Positions 23,501 through 35,500 of a stretch of 64,000 nucleotides of DNA are shown one piece after another. Numbering within the stretch: the stretch's first letter is position 1; each line of letters opens with the position of its first letter. A model generated the notes under the pieces. It was not told the origin of the DNA. It ran no database searches and saw nothing but the letters and a program-made list of their open reading frames with translations. Location of the stretch: NCBI GenBank assembly GCA_963580285.1, contig OY757024.1, positions 119,908,045 through 119,972,044 on the forward strand. The letters are read 5' to 3'. The stretch comes from Lucinisca nassula. Taxonomy: Eukaryota > Mollusca > Bivalvia > Lucinida > Lucinidae. Position numbers and translations under genes: made by a program.

Positions 23501-26500
23501 ACAGAGCCAACAGAAGCTGAAGATTTACTCAATGATGAATCTTGAGTATCCGATGATGATGAATGGTCAAATTTACGTCTTTTGGTCAGTTTAAGAACAG
23601 CTTCAAACAAGGCCATTTCAACAGCATTTGACACCAAGTTGTCTGCATAAACCACCACAGAAAAAGGAACATCTGAAATACATGAAAAATTTTGGCCGTT
23701 ATGTCCCATATGTGAGAAGTGTCAAGCAAAAAATTACCATCAGATTGATTGATTGATTGATTGCTTGCTTGGGGTTAAGTAACCTTATCCATGTATACAC
23801 TTCAACATCAACTTTAATCCTTTGTCTTTTCCCTTTTTTGGTTTTGGCTTTACTGCCCTTTCAGTATCAATTCACTTATTTCACTGATTGTTAATCAGAT
23901 GTGTGCGAAAACACAAGTACCCAGAGAAAAACACCTGATCTCCCACTACCACAGTGATAAAGAGACAGCATTCTTGCCACAAAGGTTCACACTATAAATC
24001 CTAGTGGGTAAACAATGACGAGGTCAATGTTAAGATAATGTTTATTTCTCTAATAAGATATGAAAGTCCATTTTATATGAGAAATCCCAAAATGGGCCAT
24101 TGAGAAACAGCGCAGGCCTAGATCAGATGCTGAATAAGATGGCATCTGATAAATGTCTTCACTGTTTGCAGCAAGATAAACCATTTTTGTATTCAATTTC
24201 TACAAAACCACCGAGCCTGACTCCCTTAATTTGAAATGAGCTTCTGCTGTGTATAAGGGGAAAGGTTCCACTCAGTACAAAATGGGCACCTCAGCACTTT
24301 TCAAAGTGTATTTGGAAAAAAATAATAATTCAGAAGTAACAATTGTTTTAAGAAGGTCAGCCTCATTTACAGTCTTCAGCTTTGACCAACCTGAGCTGCC
24401 AGAACTGCTACTACTCTCATCAGCTGTGTAATATTCTTCCTCTGAGACAGCTTTTGGACATACCACTGGGAACTTCACACAAAATCCTGAAAATATATGC
24501 GAACAACATCATTAGAAAATCTCCAGCTTGTGGACATACAACTGGAAACTTCACAAAAAGCCCTGAAAAAAATAGGAAATCTCCAGCTCAGAGACAGCTT
24601 GTGGACATACCACTGGAAACCTCACACAAAGCCCTGAAAATATATGTGAACAACATCAATAGGAACTCTCGAACTCAGAGGCAGCTTCTGGACATACCAC
24701 TGTAAACTTCACAAACAATCCTAAAAACAACAGGACTTTAAGTCCATATTCTTTCTTACCTGTGAATGCTTTGATGAGATCTCGTAGGATGAAATGATCC
24801 GTGTATTATTCCATACCCTGACCATGACTGTAGGAGACAGCATCAATAGAATTCTTTCTTACCTGTGAATACTTTGGTGAGATCTCGTAGAATGAGAAGA
24901 TCCATGTATTGTTCCATACCCATATCATGAATGTTGGAGACAGCATCAATAGAATTCTTTCTTACCTGTGAATACTTTGTTGAGATCTTGTAGGATGAAA
25001 TGATCCATGTATTGTTCCATACCCGACCATGACTGTAGGATACAGCATCAATAGAATTCTTACGTACATCAACCATAGTGCAGTTTATATTTTACTTTTG
25101 GTCCTTTGAGATCAGCGTGAATATTCTTAGAAATCGGAAATAAATTATTGGTTTAGACTCATATTCTAAACAGGTTTTTAATTATTTGGACTCCATTTTG
25201 ATTCATATCAGTCTTTGAATCGACTGCCTATTCGAAATTCGCAAAATTGCAATTTTTTCCTCTGGCTTTCTTTGCCAGATCATTACAGGGTCACTGATGA
25301 GGCTTTATTAGCCGAAACTACGTAGTATGACCCATCTTCTTTCTTATGAATGTTTTCATTGCTCTTAAAGGAACTCATTTTTGATTTTTATTTACCTGTG
25401 AATGAAGATGATGATTTCGTGTTTAACGACGCAGCAACCCTCTTTGTGGGTCATAAGCGTCAAGTGGTTAATGATCAAATGGTATCTTACGTGTGAATGC
25501 TTTGTTGAGATCTCGTATGATGAAATGATCCATGTATTGTTCCCTACCCCTACCATGACTGTAGGAGACAGCATCAACAGAATTCTTTCTTACCTGTGAA
25601 TGCTTTGTTACTAGTAGGATGAAATTATCCGTGTATTGTTCCCTACCCCTACCATGACTGTAGGAGACAGCATCAATAGAATTCTTTCTTACCTGTGAAT
25701 GCTTTGTTACTAGTAGGATGAAATTATCCGTGTATTGTTCCCTACCCCTACCATGACTGTAGGAGACAGCATCAATAGAATTCTTTCTTACCTGTGAATG
25801 CTTTGTTGAGATCTCGTAGAATGAAATGATTCGTGTATTGTTCCCTACCCCTACCATGACTGTAGGATACAGCATCAATAGAATTCTTTCTTACCTATGA
25901 ATGCTTTGTTGAGATCTCGTAGGATGAAATGATCCGTGTATTGTTCCCTAACCCGACCATGACTGTAGGAGACAGCATCAATAGCACAAAGCATCTTCTT
26001 TAAGTTGCCATCGCTGTCAACCTGGAAAATATAACCTGAATAAACAATGCCAAACTTTAACCCAATGTATGCTAGTGGACTCTTCCCTTGCTATATGTTG
26101 GACAAGTCCATTTGTCATATAAGGGGTTTCAGGCCTATTTTAATTTTAAGTTTTTATTCTATTTTTGACGGGAAAGTCTGTTAGCAAATAGTGCAGGCCC
26201 AGATCAGACGCCGCTTTCTGAGGTGTCTGATCTGGGCCTAAACTGTTTGCCAAGGTACCCCTTTAGGGGTTTCCCGCATACAATGGGTTAAAGGGGTTAA
26301 TCCACTACTTAAGGGGAGCTGCTACACATTGCATTACTCTCTGCCAATCGGACAAGGTAAACAACTTCCGGAATGTCAGGCTACCAGTTCTCTGAAATGA
26401 GACACTCACCCAAAAGGTGTCCACTCTTAAAGGAAAGAATTTGCTCCTTGGTTTTCAAGCTATAGAAGGTAGTTCCCTATATACTTTTCAGCCCTACTAT

Positions 26501-29500
26501 TTATTCTAAAGTCAATCATATTTAACCCTTTTTTACAAGCGTCTGTAGTGTAGTGGTTAAGCTACTCGCCTTGTATACCAGGGGTCGCAGGATCGATCCC
26601 GGGCTTCTCCAGACTTTGAGATGAGTCTTTAAACCAAGGTCCCATCTCAGTATGATCTTAGCTGTTGGTGAGACGTAAAACTCAAACACTCACAGATTTA
26701 ACCCTTTTTGTACCAAATTGAATCATCCTCCTTATATATAGCAGGAGTCCATTTAGAGGTGTAAGGTTGTGTTTTCATCAAAATTTATTTGGAAAATGAC
26801 TGAACTTTTAGCAAACAGTGGTAGCCCTGATCAGACACAGCATTCTGCAGCATCTGACCTGGGCCTGCACTCTTTGCCGGGGTACCCATTTTGGGGTTTC
26901 TGGTTTTTGTTTGATTTGAGGTTTAATGTCCCCGTCAACACTGTAAAGGTCATTTTGGAGGCGTTGCTTCCAATTTTGTGGGAATTTTACCCGACATTGA
27001 GATGAAATGACATCTCAAGCCCTGTCGCCCAATGAAACCAATAGGGTTTATTAGCATGGACGGCAAGCCTCGCACCGCGGTTCCTTGACAGGCGTAGATC
27101 CTCTAAGCGGTTTACAAGTACTAGTGTGCGGCCCGGATTCAGCTCTGCATGGAAGCATCGTGCAGCCCATATATTTTTTCAAGCCCCTATGGGTGGGGGC
27201 TGATTGGGGTTTCTGGTACAAAATGGGTTGATACAACCAATTATGTGAATTTTAGCAATTCAAATTGTTTGACTTCAATTAGGTCTGCCTTAATATAAAC
27301 TATCTGAAACTTTAAAATTAACATTTCTAGCATCAAGTTAAAACAAAACTGGCTTAGATCGAAAAATCAGTATCTTGCGGCTTTATACTGATAGATGTGA
27401 TACCTGTATGTCATCTCTGAAGTCACCAGCAAACTGTAGGGCTGATGCATAGCCTACTGTAGCTGAGAACTGTTCATAACCTTTTATCACTATGGCCTCA
27501 TTGTCATCCATAACTTCCATGAACAGCATTGAAACTATAAGCTCGGGGCATACTGTGAATCGTATCTCTTCCTGAAATTACAGATACATGTACAATCACC
27601 ACACATTCCATGTTACTACTGGGCCCAATTGTTCAAAGCATCGCTAGCTTAACAAGCTCATTAGTGGTAAAAATGTTAACTGTTCAAGTAAGTACATTAT
27701 CCATTAAATGGGCATTTTTGCTGCAAAAATATGAGAAGCTTTTGCATTTGCAAAAGCTACTCACATTTTTTCAGCAAAAATATTAGCCTATTGGCCATAT
27801 TTAATGATTGATCAAAGTTTTTAACGATTTTTTAACTAGCATTATTGCTAGTTTTGAACAACTGGCCCTTGACAACCACAGCTGTTTTTTTTTTTTTCGG
27901 ATTTAGTTGTATGACCCTTTCTAGATTATTTCACTTATATTGAGCCAATAGATAATCAGAGGTGGGAGAAAACCAGGGTACCCAGAGAAAAACCACCTGA
28001 CCTTCCATTGCAGAACATGGTGTCTCACATGCGACCTGTGCCAGGCTTGAACCACAGCGCTGAGAGACTGAATGATTAAGAGTCAGCACTCTTATCCACT
28101 AGGCCACAGAGGCCCCACAGCTTGGTGTTACGAGCAAAGCATAGCAGAAAGGAAAAGAACAGGAAAACCAGCAATAAGCTTTAACTATTACCCTGCTGAA
28201 TAAATTAATTTAGCCAGACCCGGCCAACTAGCAACCAATCAAATTACTTGTCAATGATTCAATGTATTCATTCAATTCACATACACCAAGACAAAAAGTG
28301 TAGATCCTGATCAGATGGTTTCTTGAAGAAGCCATCTGATCTGGTCTACACTGTTTGCAAAGGTAGGGGTTCTCATGTTCAGCAGGATAATGGCTGAAAT
28401 ATTTAACAAGATTTATTTGCAACATGTTAAAGTTACTTTGCTGATATTGAAGATTAAGAAATAAACAAATACTTCTTAGTTCTGCCCCCAAATATCCTTA
28501 ATTTAAGTTTTGATGTCTGATCCACATAGTATTAGCACTGAAATGAATAATAAATCCTATAGTAATTCAACACAGAATTAAGAATGAAATTTTCTCAGAA
28601 CTCTCAAACTGAAGCTATCAGAAAAATATTTCTCCTTTAATATATAGATTCATGGAAGGTACTGGAACATGCTTGATAATGAATTTGCTACTACCTTCCA
28701 GGTAAAGGATTTATGAGGACTTAAGGGGAATGGGTACACCTTCAGGGGAGGCAACTTCTGCAAGTGTTTTTTTTCCCATAGCAATAGGGGCTCAACTCTT
28801 AAAGGAAAGAATTTGTTCCTGTGGAGCAAATTCGTTCCTTTAAGAGCAGACCTCTTTTTCGGTGGGGCTGATCCTGCAGAAAAGTGATCAGGAAGTCCTG
28901 AAAGTTGTCTCCCTTTGAAAAATGGCGGAAAAATGTGCTAGGTGTTCCCATTCACCTTAAATCTGTTCATAATCCAAAAATAATATGGGCACACCATATT
29001 TACCTTATCTTGCAGAAACCATCTGATCTGGATCTACACTGTTTGCAATGCAGTTTTTGAATTGAATGAATATATTATTTAAAGTCATTTGATTGGTTAA
29101 TAGAAAGAAATGGGTGTGGTTAAATAAATTTATTCAGCAGGATAAGGGTATAGCAAGAAAGAAATGTATCCTAAATTTTACATCTGGAAATTGGCAGTTT
29201 AGCAGAGCTGCCACTGGGTCTTTGTAAACTGAAGTCCTGGGGCCAGTTGTTCAAAACTAACAACGTCATTAGACTTTGATCATTGAATATGGCAAATATG
29301 CTGAAATTTTTGCTGAAAAAAATGTGAGCAGCTTTTGCAGACGCAAAAGCTGCTCACATTTTTTCAGCAAAAATACCAAAATTTTAAATATTAAACTTGC
29401 TAGAAGACTTAACAATATGACCACTAACGAGCTCGTTAAGCTAACGATGCTTTGAACAACTGGCCCCAGGTTGGTTGTTTGATTTGAGGTTTAACGTCCC

Positions 29501-32500
29501 CGTCAACACTGTAAAGGTCATTTTGGAGACGTTGCTTCCAATTTTGTGGGACTTTTACCCGACATTGAGATGAAATGACATCTCAAGCCCTGTCGCCCAA
29601 TGAAACCAATTGGGTTTATAAGCATGGACGGTCCACCTCGCACCGAGGTTCCCGGACAGGCTTAGATCCTCTAAGCGGTTTACCAGTACTAGTGTGCGGG
29701 CAAGATTCAGCTCTGCGTGGAAGCATCATGCAGCCCATATATTTCTACAAGCCCCTATGGGCGGGGGCCTTACTGGCCCCAGGACTCCATCCTTGTGAAA
29801 AGGTGGAGATCCCGTTAAAAAGACATAGAGCCCAACCTAAGGAAGTTGGAGTCCTGAATTTGATCACACATAATAGTCATACATAATTATTCCACACCAC
29901 TATTGACTGACTCACACACATTTATGTCCTTTTGTTAAGTTTTTGATGCAAGAAAATAACATCGTCTGATGTCAAAGAATTTATGAGTGAGTCATGGCAT
30001 CATAAAATAGTGGCTTTTCATGACATCAATCAAAACGCTCTTCCACCCACTGATTTATTGCAAATGTAATCACTGTACTTTTCCTTTGTCATACAGTAAA
30101 ATTCTTTTAGTAAGACCACCTTTGGGACTGTTCAAAAGTGGTCTTGAAGACCACTTTTGAATAGTCCCGAAAGTGGTCTCTTCCTAGAGGACACAGGGTG
30201 TAAAACACACAAAGAAAGAATAACTGAAATGTTTAAAGTAAGATTTTTGTGAAGAATTAGTCTTAATTTTAGGCGGTTTTAATAGCGGAATTTTACTGTA
30301 TATGCTGGCTGTGTAAGGAATTTTAGCATAATAACAGTAACTGAGGCTGTAATGTTTTGAGCTGTAATGATTCTGACTATTGGGACAGACAGGCCTAAGC
30401 AAACAATCCAGTCACAGATCAGACTGCTTCTGAAGAAACTGCTTCATAGTTTGCAATTCTGTCTTGCATCTTTTGGGCTCCTTGCTGGATCGTGAACCTA
30501 ATTTGTTAATAATTTAGGAGCATTACAGCAATTCCTCAAGCAGGCCGAATTTTTAAGAATTTAAGGGGAATGAGAACACCTAGCACATTTTTCCGCCATT
30601 TTTCAAAGGGAGATAACTTTCAGGACTTCCTGTTAGCTTTTCTATAAGCCACTGAAAAAGGTGTCAACTCTTAAAGGTAAGAATTTGCTCCTGAATTTGC
30701 TCCTGAGGAGCAAATTCTTTCCTTTAAGAGTTGACCACTATTGAAATGGAAGACAAAAATACTTTTGCAGGAGTTGCCTCCCCTGAAGGTGTTTCCATTC
30801 CCCTTAACAGCAGCTACAATAAAAGTCTACTGAATAGGAGGAATAACAAAGATAATGAAGGCATAATTTTTGAAAAATATGTTGTGGGTACTTGATAAGA
30901 AATGCCTCAATGTGGGGATTGTTACAATTATCCACAACATTATCCTACTGAACATGACAACCCTGCTTTTGCAAACAATGTACATCCTGATCAGATGGCT
31001 TCTTGTTTAGTCAGCAATAGGGAAAGAATCCAAATATGTCTTCCATTTCAGCTATTTTAATTCTTGTTTGTTTGTTTGAGTTGAGGTTTAACATCCCCGT
31101 CAACACTGTAAAGGTCATTTTGGAGACATTGCTTCCAATTTTGTGGGACTTTTACTGGACATCGAGATGAAATGACATCTCAAGCCCTGTCGCCCAAGGA
31201 AATCAATAGGGTTTATAAGCATGGACGGGCCGACATGCACCGCTTTGCCTGCGCAGGCTTAGATCCTCTAAGCGGTTCACCAGTACTCGTGTGCGGGTCG
31301 GTTTCAGCTCTGCATGGAAGCATCATGCAGCCCATATATTTCTTCAAGCCCCCGTGGGTGGGGGCCGGTTTTATTTCTTGTATAGTGGTAACAATTATGT
31401 GAGGATCAGTAATTACCTGTACTCTTCCACGTGCCAGAGTTCCTCCACCAATATAACGATTAGCAAAGTCTACCTGCAATATTATAATATTATTAATCAA
31501 GTATATTTTGTATTGGCCCAGTTACAGGTCTGAGGTCTGCTGTATTGGCCCGAGGCCAAAGGCCGAGGCCAATACAGCTGACCATGGACCTGTAACTTGG
31601 CCAATATGAAATTACTTGAATAATGACAATTTTATTAATTGACACAGTTAAAAACATGATTATTGTTATTTGACCTACTGTTAATACAGATGACCTCCGT
31701 TCAATACAAGATAGTCAATTAATAATGTAGCATATAATGTCATTATTCCAATACAATTACAATATTAACCCTTATCTCAATCCATTACACTATTAACCCT
31801 TATCCTGCTGCATAATTAACTTAGCCACACCCATTTCTGACTTTGAACCAATCAGATTACTTGATGTAATTTATTGCTGCAAATTCACAAACTGAATGTC
31901 AAACAGTGTAGATGCTGATCAGATGGCTTCTTCAGAAGCCATCTGATCTGGATCTACACTGTTTGCAAAGGTTGGAGTTGTAGTGAACAGCAGGATAAGG
32001 GTAAAATAAGAATCCATCCTGAGACTATGTCATGCTTATCACGGCCAAATCTGACTTACAGTTTGAGAGATGGACTTGAACTCTAGCGTCCAAGCTATGC
32101 TTGATGCAAATGTTGTCGGCTAGAAAAACAAACACATGAATGAACAAAAGAAATGGCTAAAGTCCAGGGGTCAGTTGTTCAAAGCATTGTTATGTTAGCT
32201 TGTTAGTGCTCAAAACGTTAACTGTTCTAGTAAGTACAATATCTAATACTCTTTTTATTTTGTTTTTTGCAGCAAAAATGTGAGCAGCTTTTGCAAATGC
32301 AAAAGCTGCTCACATTTTTTCAGCAAAAATACTAGCAAATTAATAGCAATGTTAGTTTCGAACAACTGGGCCTCGATCCCTATATTACACCATGCTAGAA
32401 GCAGGGTGACAACAGAGTACTATCATCATCATCATCTTTCTGATCATAATCATCATCATCATCATCATCATCAGATTTTTTATTAAACATGCAGGGACAA

Positions 32501-35500
32501 CATCCACATAAGTGGGACCACTTCCAGGTAGGTGGCTTGCTGCACGCATGGCAGATCTCACACCAGATCTCCAGGTATGTTTATCATGGGGGTGAATAGC
32601 CAAGAGCTTCCACTCTCTGCAGTCTCTTTCTGTCAGATGCTTCCAGGTCATCTTGGGCCTCCAAGGTCCACGTTTTCCATCCACCTGTATGTCAAAGGCT
32701 GTCTTGACTGCACCCTTGGAGCATTCCACATGTCCATACCAGCAAAACAAGTGTACCATATTTATCAACAAGAGCACCGCAAGCGGGTGCCAACGCTCGT
32801 CTGCAGTTTCTTTTAGAAAACAAAAGTTCTAAGTCAAATCAAATTGCAAGATGGAGTTATAAAACTTGTAAAGATTGTAGCTCTTGTGATGGTGAGTATG
32901 TGTATGAAGTTTCATGATGGTAGGCCAAATACTTTTGGAAATATGGTCAAGGTTAAGTTTTTTGGTTAATTTTTCGAAAAATAGGTCAAAGTTCAAAGGT
33001 CAAGGTCACAGGTCAAAAAGCGTGGTATGACTGAAAAGGTCTTGTCCCAAGGAACATTCATGTGAAGTTGGAAGGCTCTGTTGTGAATAGTATTGAAATA
33101 AGAGACAAAAACAATTAAAAAAAAACGGAGAGAAAAGGGGAGATAATTCAATCAAATTGCAAGATGGAGTTATAAAACTTGTAGGGAATGTAGCTCTTGT
33201 GATGGTGAGTAGGTGTATGAAGTTTCATGAAGGTAGGCCAAATACTTTTGGAAATATGGTCAAGGTTAAGGTTTTCGGTTAAATTTTCGAAAAATAGGTC
33301 AAAGTTCAAAGGTCAAGGTCACAGATCAAAAAGTGTGGTATCACTGAAAAGGTCTTGTCCCAAGGAACATTCATGTGAAGTTTGAAGGCTCTGTTGTGAA
33401 TAGTATTAAAATGAGAGCAAAAAATGTGTTTCAGAAAAAAATTGGAAAAGGGGAGATAATTCAGCCAAAATCAACAATGTTGTTATGGTCCTTGGTCAAA
33501 ATGTAGCTCTTGTGATGATGAGTGTGTGTATGAAGTTTCATGAGGCTAGGTCTAATACTTTTTAAGTTATAGCCAAGGTTAAGTTTTTTTGGAACGACGC
33601 AGGACGACACAGGACGACGCAGGACGACTACGCAGACGCCGGAGTGATGACAATAGCTCGAAAGTTTTTTTTCAAAAAACAGACGAGCTAAAAATTTTTT
33701 TTAAAAAACAGACGAGCTAAAAATAAGTATTTGGACATACAGCCTGTGCAAACGGTGCTCTTCCATTGCTATATGTATGACAAGTCCATTTGTCTGTTAG
33801 GGGTGTCACGCCTATTTTTTCATTTTTATTCTATTTTTGACGGAAAATTCTGTTAGCAAATAGTGCCGGACCAGATCAGACGCTGAGTTCTGCAGCATCT
33901 GATCTGGGCCTGCACTGTTTGCCAAGGTACTCCTTTAGGGGTTTCCCGCATACAATGGGTTAAGCTGATTTTACAGAAATGAGACAGATACAGTGTGTAG
34001 AGGCAGCATATCTCTCCTAATGTTTAAACCATTGTATATTGTTGGACTCTTCAATTGTTAGATATCGGACACATCATTTTGTCATTTAAGTTGTGTCGGG
34101 TCTGTTTTTGTTTTGTTCTTATGAAAAGTCCTATTAGCAAATACATGTAGTGCAGACCTTGATCAGATGCTATAATATGCAGTATTTGATATGGGTCTGC
34201 ACAATTTTCCCAAGTCCCTTTCCATGGGTTTCCAGGTAAGAATGGACTAAGGTAATTATAAAATTCAAAAATACTGTTAGAACCCACAACCCTGTTATAA
34301 CACTGTTCATTATAATATAGCTTTGGATATAACACAGTTTATCTCATTGTATACTAGTGGACTCTTCCATTCCTATATGTTGGACAAGTCCAGTTGTTAT
34401 ATTAGGGGCGGTAGGCCAATTTTTTGGTTTTTATCCTATTTTTGAAGAAAATTCTGTTAGCAAATAGTGCAGGCCCTGATCAGAGCCCGCATTCTGCGGT
34501 GTCTGATCAGGGCTTGGACTATTTGCCAAGATACCCCTTTAGTGGTTTCCCGCATACAATGGGATAAGGCTATGTTGTGGATTGTTCCTTATATCTCCAT
34601 ATAACCCTATGCTGTGGTTGTTCATGAGAACTGCCTTGGTGAGGCAGTCCTGATGAATACCCACAACATAACTGAGAAAAATTGCCCTCCAACTATCACC
34701 AAATGCTCATCCCATCTGTTTCTACGAAATCTAATCACAATCTCACCTCAATGGTACCACTGCTAGCCTCCTCTATACTTCCATCTGTGTGCACTGTAAC
34801 AGGGCATAGGTCCAAGGTACAGTCTAGCCATGTGTCTAATGATGGAATCTCTTCTAGCTTCAACACCTGTTATTACATAGATTTCTTCATTATACACCAC
34901 AACCTCATTATAACACTGTTCGTTATAACAGGATTTTGGTTATAACACTGTTTCAAGATGGATCCCAAAAATGTATAGATTATATAGAAAATCACAAATT
35001 GTCCTTTTTCTATATAATCTATACATTTTTAAAATGATCATAAATGGTCATTTTACTAAATAATCTAATAATCTATACATTTTTGTTTGGATATACCACG
35101 GTTGTTTAACTAACACAGTTTCTGATTTGGAACCCATTAATAGTGTTATAAATAGGTTATGGTGTATAAGAGGATCTTTAATACACGAGAGTTTCATAGA
35201 TTTCATATGAAATGACCATGAGTGTAAGATTCTGTTTATCATATAACGATTTTTAATCAGATTTTATCACTGAAGAAGTTCAAAAGAGTTGTCATGGACT
35301 GGTCATGAAGCTATGGACAAGTAACTAGGTGTTATTACATGTGTGGTCATATGATATGATTTTTATGAAATGACGTTATCTACCAAAGCAAAGTGCAGAC
35401 ACAGATCAGGCTGCTCCTATAGGAGCAATGTGATCAAGGTCTACAATTTTTGCCATTCTTTGTTGACTCCTTGCTGGATCTTGAAACAAATTTGTCCAAA

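Noticed and set aside
18473..23709. Independent AKAP-like gene nested in a PARG intron
   Set aside because: The exon 11 start and exon 12 end are splice sites whose phases fit PARG exons on both sides, and no stop or poly(A) signal ends exon 12 in the spliced frame. An internal start at 23709 or a stop at 18452 by retention cannot be excluded, so this stays as an alternative.
25468..25878. 136-codon frame with [15 protein letters not shown] repeats
   Set aside because: It is read-through of duplicated exon 9 ends including donor and intron bases, created by the 99-bp period.
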